The notes under the pieces: model-generated
Seen by the model: only the letters and a program-made list of their open reading frames with translations
The model's database searches: none
Told to the model about the DNA's origin: nothing
Assembly (NCBI GenBank): GCA_946615875.1
Contig: CAMOIK010000024.1
Coordinates: 1-16,419 of the forward strand
Source: an uncultured Verrucomicrobiota bacterium
GTDB lineage: Bacteria > Verrucomicrobiota > Kiritimatiellia > RFP12 > UBA1067
Direction of reading: 5' to 3'
DNA: 16,419 bases
Translations under genes and position numbers: made by a program
Shown: piece after piece, positions 14,912 through 16,419 of the stretch
Layout: each line of letters begins with the position of its first letter
Numbering within the stretch: position 1 is the first letter of the stretch

Positions 14912-16108
14912 TCAGCCGCGCACCGCGCCGTCTCCCGTGACGACGTATTTGTAGGTGGTGAGCTCTTCCAGCCCCATAGGGCCGCGCGCGTGGAGTTTGT
15001 CGGTGGATATGCCGATCTCCGCGCCCATGCCGAACTGCCCGCCGTCGGTGAAGCGCGTGGAGGCGTTGTGGTAAACGCACGCGGAGTCCACGTCGCGCAG
15101 GAACTCCGCCGCGCGGTCCGCGTCGTTCGTCACTATGCAGTCGGAGTGGTGCGAAGAGTTGGCGTTGATGAAGGCTATGGCGTCGCGCCAGTCGCGGACC
15201 GTGGCGACGTTGAGGTCGAGAGAGAGGTATTCCACGCCTGCGCCGTCGTCGTGCAGAGTCACGCCCTTGTCCGCCGCCCATGCGCGCACCATGGGCATGA
15301 AGAGCGGCGCGAGGGCCTGGTGGACGAGCAGCGTCTCGACGGCGTTGCACGCGCTCGGGCGCTGCACCTTCGCGTTGTCGAGGATGGAAAGCGCCATTCC
15401 CAGGTCGGCCTTGTCGTCCACGTAGATGTGGCAGACGCCCTTGTAGTGCTTCAGCACGGGGATTAGCGCGGCTTCGCACATCGCCCTTATCAGGCGCTCG
15501 CCGCCGCGCGGGATCGCCACGTCGATCAGCCCCGTCGCCCTCACCAGTTCCGAAACGGCGGAATGGTCTAGCGTCTCCACCAGCTGCACGGCGTCCGCCA
15601 GGCCGTTTTCCGCGAGGCTTCCGCGCACCGCCTTTGCCAGCGCGATGTTGGAGCGAAGGGCCTCCTTGCCGCCGCGCAGGATGATGGCGTTGCCCGTCTT
15701 CAGGCACAGCGCGGCTGTATCCACGAACACGTTGGGGCGAGACTCGAAGACCACCGCGACCACGCCGAATGGCTCGCGCACCTTGCGTATGGCGATGCCG
15801 CTGGGCATCTCGCGGCGCCATATCTCCTGGCCGACGGGGTCTGGAAGCTCGGCGACTTTGCGCACTCCGCCGACCATTTCGGAAAAGCGCGCCGGCGTCA
15901 GCGCGAGGCGATCGACCATGGCCGCCGAGAGGCCGCCGGCCTTCGCCGCCGCAACGTCCTCTCCGTTCGCCGCGAATATCGCGTCGCGGTCGGCCTCCAG
16001 GCGCTCGGCGATCGCCAGAAGCAGCGCGTTCTTCTCGCCGGTGCCGCGCCGCCGCAGTTCCGCAGCCGCCTTGCGCGCCGCCACGCCCATCTCCGTTATC
16101 GTCTTCAT
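14912..16108 (-). CDS. proA: Gamma-glutamyl phosphate reductase
   Basis: ProA reduces gamma-glutamyl phosphate with NADPH to glutamate semialdehyde, the second step of proline synthesis, in the cytoplasm. The product is 398 aa, slightly shorter than the usual ~415. Motifs include PFGVVAVVFESRPNV (about 113-127), LKTGNAIILRGGKEA (136-150) and the active-site region QRPSACNAVETLL with catalytic Cys254, plus the conserved C-terminal part with STRFTDGGQFG and LHARGPMGL. ATG 16108 has only a weak AAAAGGG purine run upstream, about 12 nt away. proB is not in the window. Its promoter is 27 nt upstream, and two unrelated membrane/envelope genes follow closely. Confidence 0.95.
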   Translation of the reverse strand: MKTITEMGVAARKAAAELRRRGTGEKNALLLAIAERLEADRDAIFAANGEDVAAAKAGGLSAAMVDRLALTPARFSEMVGGVRKVAELPDPVGQEIWRREMPSGIAIRKVREPFGVVAVVFESRPNVFVDTAALCLKTGNAIILRGGKEALRSNIALAKAVRGSLAENGLADAVQLVETLDHSAVSELVRATGLIDVAIPRGGERLIRAMCEAALIPVLKHYKGVCHIYVDDKADLGMALSILDNAKVQRPSACNAVETLLVHQALAPLFMPMVRAWAADKGVTLHDDGAGVEYLSLDLNVATVRDWRDAIAFINANSSHHSDCIVTNDADRAAEFLRDVDSACVYHNASTRFTDGGQFGMGAEIGISTDKLHARGPMGLEELTTYKYVVTGDGAVRG

Positions 16109-16135
16109 GGTGTCTGTTTGCCCTTTTGGGGCGAT

Positions 16136-16148
16136 ATTATACCAAACT
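16136..16148 (-). promoter_or_regulatory. Extended -10 promoter of proA
   Basis: On the minus strand it reads AAGTTTGGTATAAT, with the hexamer at 16136-16141. A partial -35, TTGCCC, lies 17 nt upstream. The gap to the proA ATG is 27 nt. Two more genes follow proA without a promoter of this type. Confidence 0.75.
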
Positions 16149-16211
16149 TGCGGCCAGCGGGCAATGGGACGCCGTGAAAAAGACGCCGCGCTTGGAGGAT
16201 GCGGGGGGCGG

Positions 16212-16242
16212 ACAAAAGAAAAACCCCGTCGTATGCGGGGTT
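16212..16242 (-). terminator. Intrinsic terminator downstream of tRNA-Asn
   Basis: On the minus strand AACCCCG (16236-16242) pairs with CGGGGTT (16222-16228) around a 7-nt loop and is followed by TTTTCTTTTG. This is a classical rho-independent terminator about 25 nt after the tRNA 3' end. Between it and the proA promoter (16149-16211) I see nothing assignable. Confidence 0.88.
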
Positions 16243-16267
16243 CGTGCCATTCTCGTTTCCGCCTGAA

Positions 16268-16342
16268 TGGCTCGGGCGGCTGGATTCGAACCAGCGACCA
16301 ATTGATTAACAGTCAACTGCGCTACCACTGCGCCACGCCCGA
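16268..16342 (-). tRNA. tRNA-Asn (anticodon GTT), CCA encoded
   Basis: The minus strand folds into a complete cloverleaf. The acceptor is TCGGGCG with CGCCCGA, then discriminator G and encoded CCA. The D stem is GCGC/GCGC with AGTGGTA loop. The anticodon arm is GTTGA-CTGTTAA-TCAAT, giving GTT. The variable loop is TGGTC and the T arm GCTGG-TTCGAAT-CCAGC. Without CCA it is 72 nt. It has its own promoter and a terminator, so it is a single-gene unit. Confidence 0.97.
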
Positions 16343-16362
16343 ACTTGGCTGAAACGGTGCAT

Positions 16363-16375
16363 ATTATACCATATT
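16363..16375 (-). promoter_or_regulatory. Extended -10 promoter of tRNA-Asn
   Basis: On the minus strand it reads CAATATGGTATAAT, with the hexamer at 16363-16368, followed by ATGCACC. A weak TTGCGC lies 18 nt upstream. The hexamer ends 20 nt before the tRNA 5' end, leaving a short precursor leader. The remaining bases to 16419 are upstream sequence with a T-rich run and no feature I can support. Confidence 0.78.
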
Positions 16376-16419
16376 GTGCGTTCGCGGCGCAAGGGGGTAT
16401 TTTTCTGTTTTTTTGAGGC

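Noticed and set aside
16137..16328. A 63-codon minus-strand frame over the tRNA-Asn gene
   Set aside because: It covers the tRNA, its terminator and the proA promoter; the translation has no support.
16381..16419. T-rich run at the end of the window as a + strand terminator
   Set aside because: No stable stem precedes the T-run, and no + strand gene ends there.
1..16419. CRISPR array, insertion sequence, prophage or toxin-antitoxin module
   Set aside because: No regularly spaced identical repeats, transposase or integrase motifs, terminal inverted repeats, or small paired genes were found.

Overview
The window is GC-rich, densely coding bacterial DNA. It holds twelve protein genes, one tRNA gene and short intergenic regions. 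I infer a PVC-superphylum bacterium, possibly a Kiritimatiellota or Lentisphaerota-like lineage. The reasons are the secreted, often Tat-exported hydrolases, a single-chain SecDF, the gene content and the promoter style. No rRNA or other decisive marker is present, so the placement is tentative. Many long open frames antisense to the real genes are shadows caused by high GC.

Region 1 (about 131-6125, + strand) is a four-gene run of exported proteins: a Tat-type calcineurin-like phosphoesterase, an acetyl-xylan-esterase-like enzyme fused to a C-terminal propeller-like region, a second Tat-type phosphoesterase that looks like a lipoprotein, and a GH28-like right-handed beta-helix protein with unusual active-site motifs. 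It reads as a small locus for extracellular degradation of a decorated polysaccharide. Region 2 (6136-10890, - strand) is an envelope-biogenesis block: uppP, secDF, plsY and a small membrane protein with a GspF-N-like head, with GTGA stop/start overlaps between the last three. Region 3 (10891-12785) has a divergent intergenic region with an 11-bp-arm palindrome, then pyrB and a TetR-type regulator on the + strand, ending in a perfect 12-bp hairpin. Region 4 (12788-16108, - strand) is proA, a roughly 10-helix membrane protein and a beta-barrel-like outer-membrane protein. Region 5 (16212-16368, - strand) is tRNA-Asn(GTT) with its own promoter and an intrinsic terminator.

The most striking non-coding signal is a stereotyped extended -10 element, TGGTATAAT. 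It occurs six times, always intergenic or at a gene end and always pointing at a gene. It divides the window cleanly into transcription units: the hydrolase run, uppP, secDF-plsY-GspF-like, pyrB-tetR, proA-membrane-OMP, and tRNA-Asn. At uppP, and possibly at the first phosphoesterase, the element lies only 8 nt before the ATG, which predicts leaderless mRNA. At secDF the element contains the stop codon of uppP. A second non-coding signal is degenerate 7-bp periodic repeat DNA in the gaps around the hydrolase genes.
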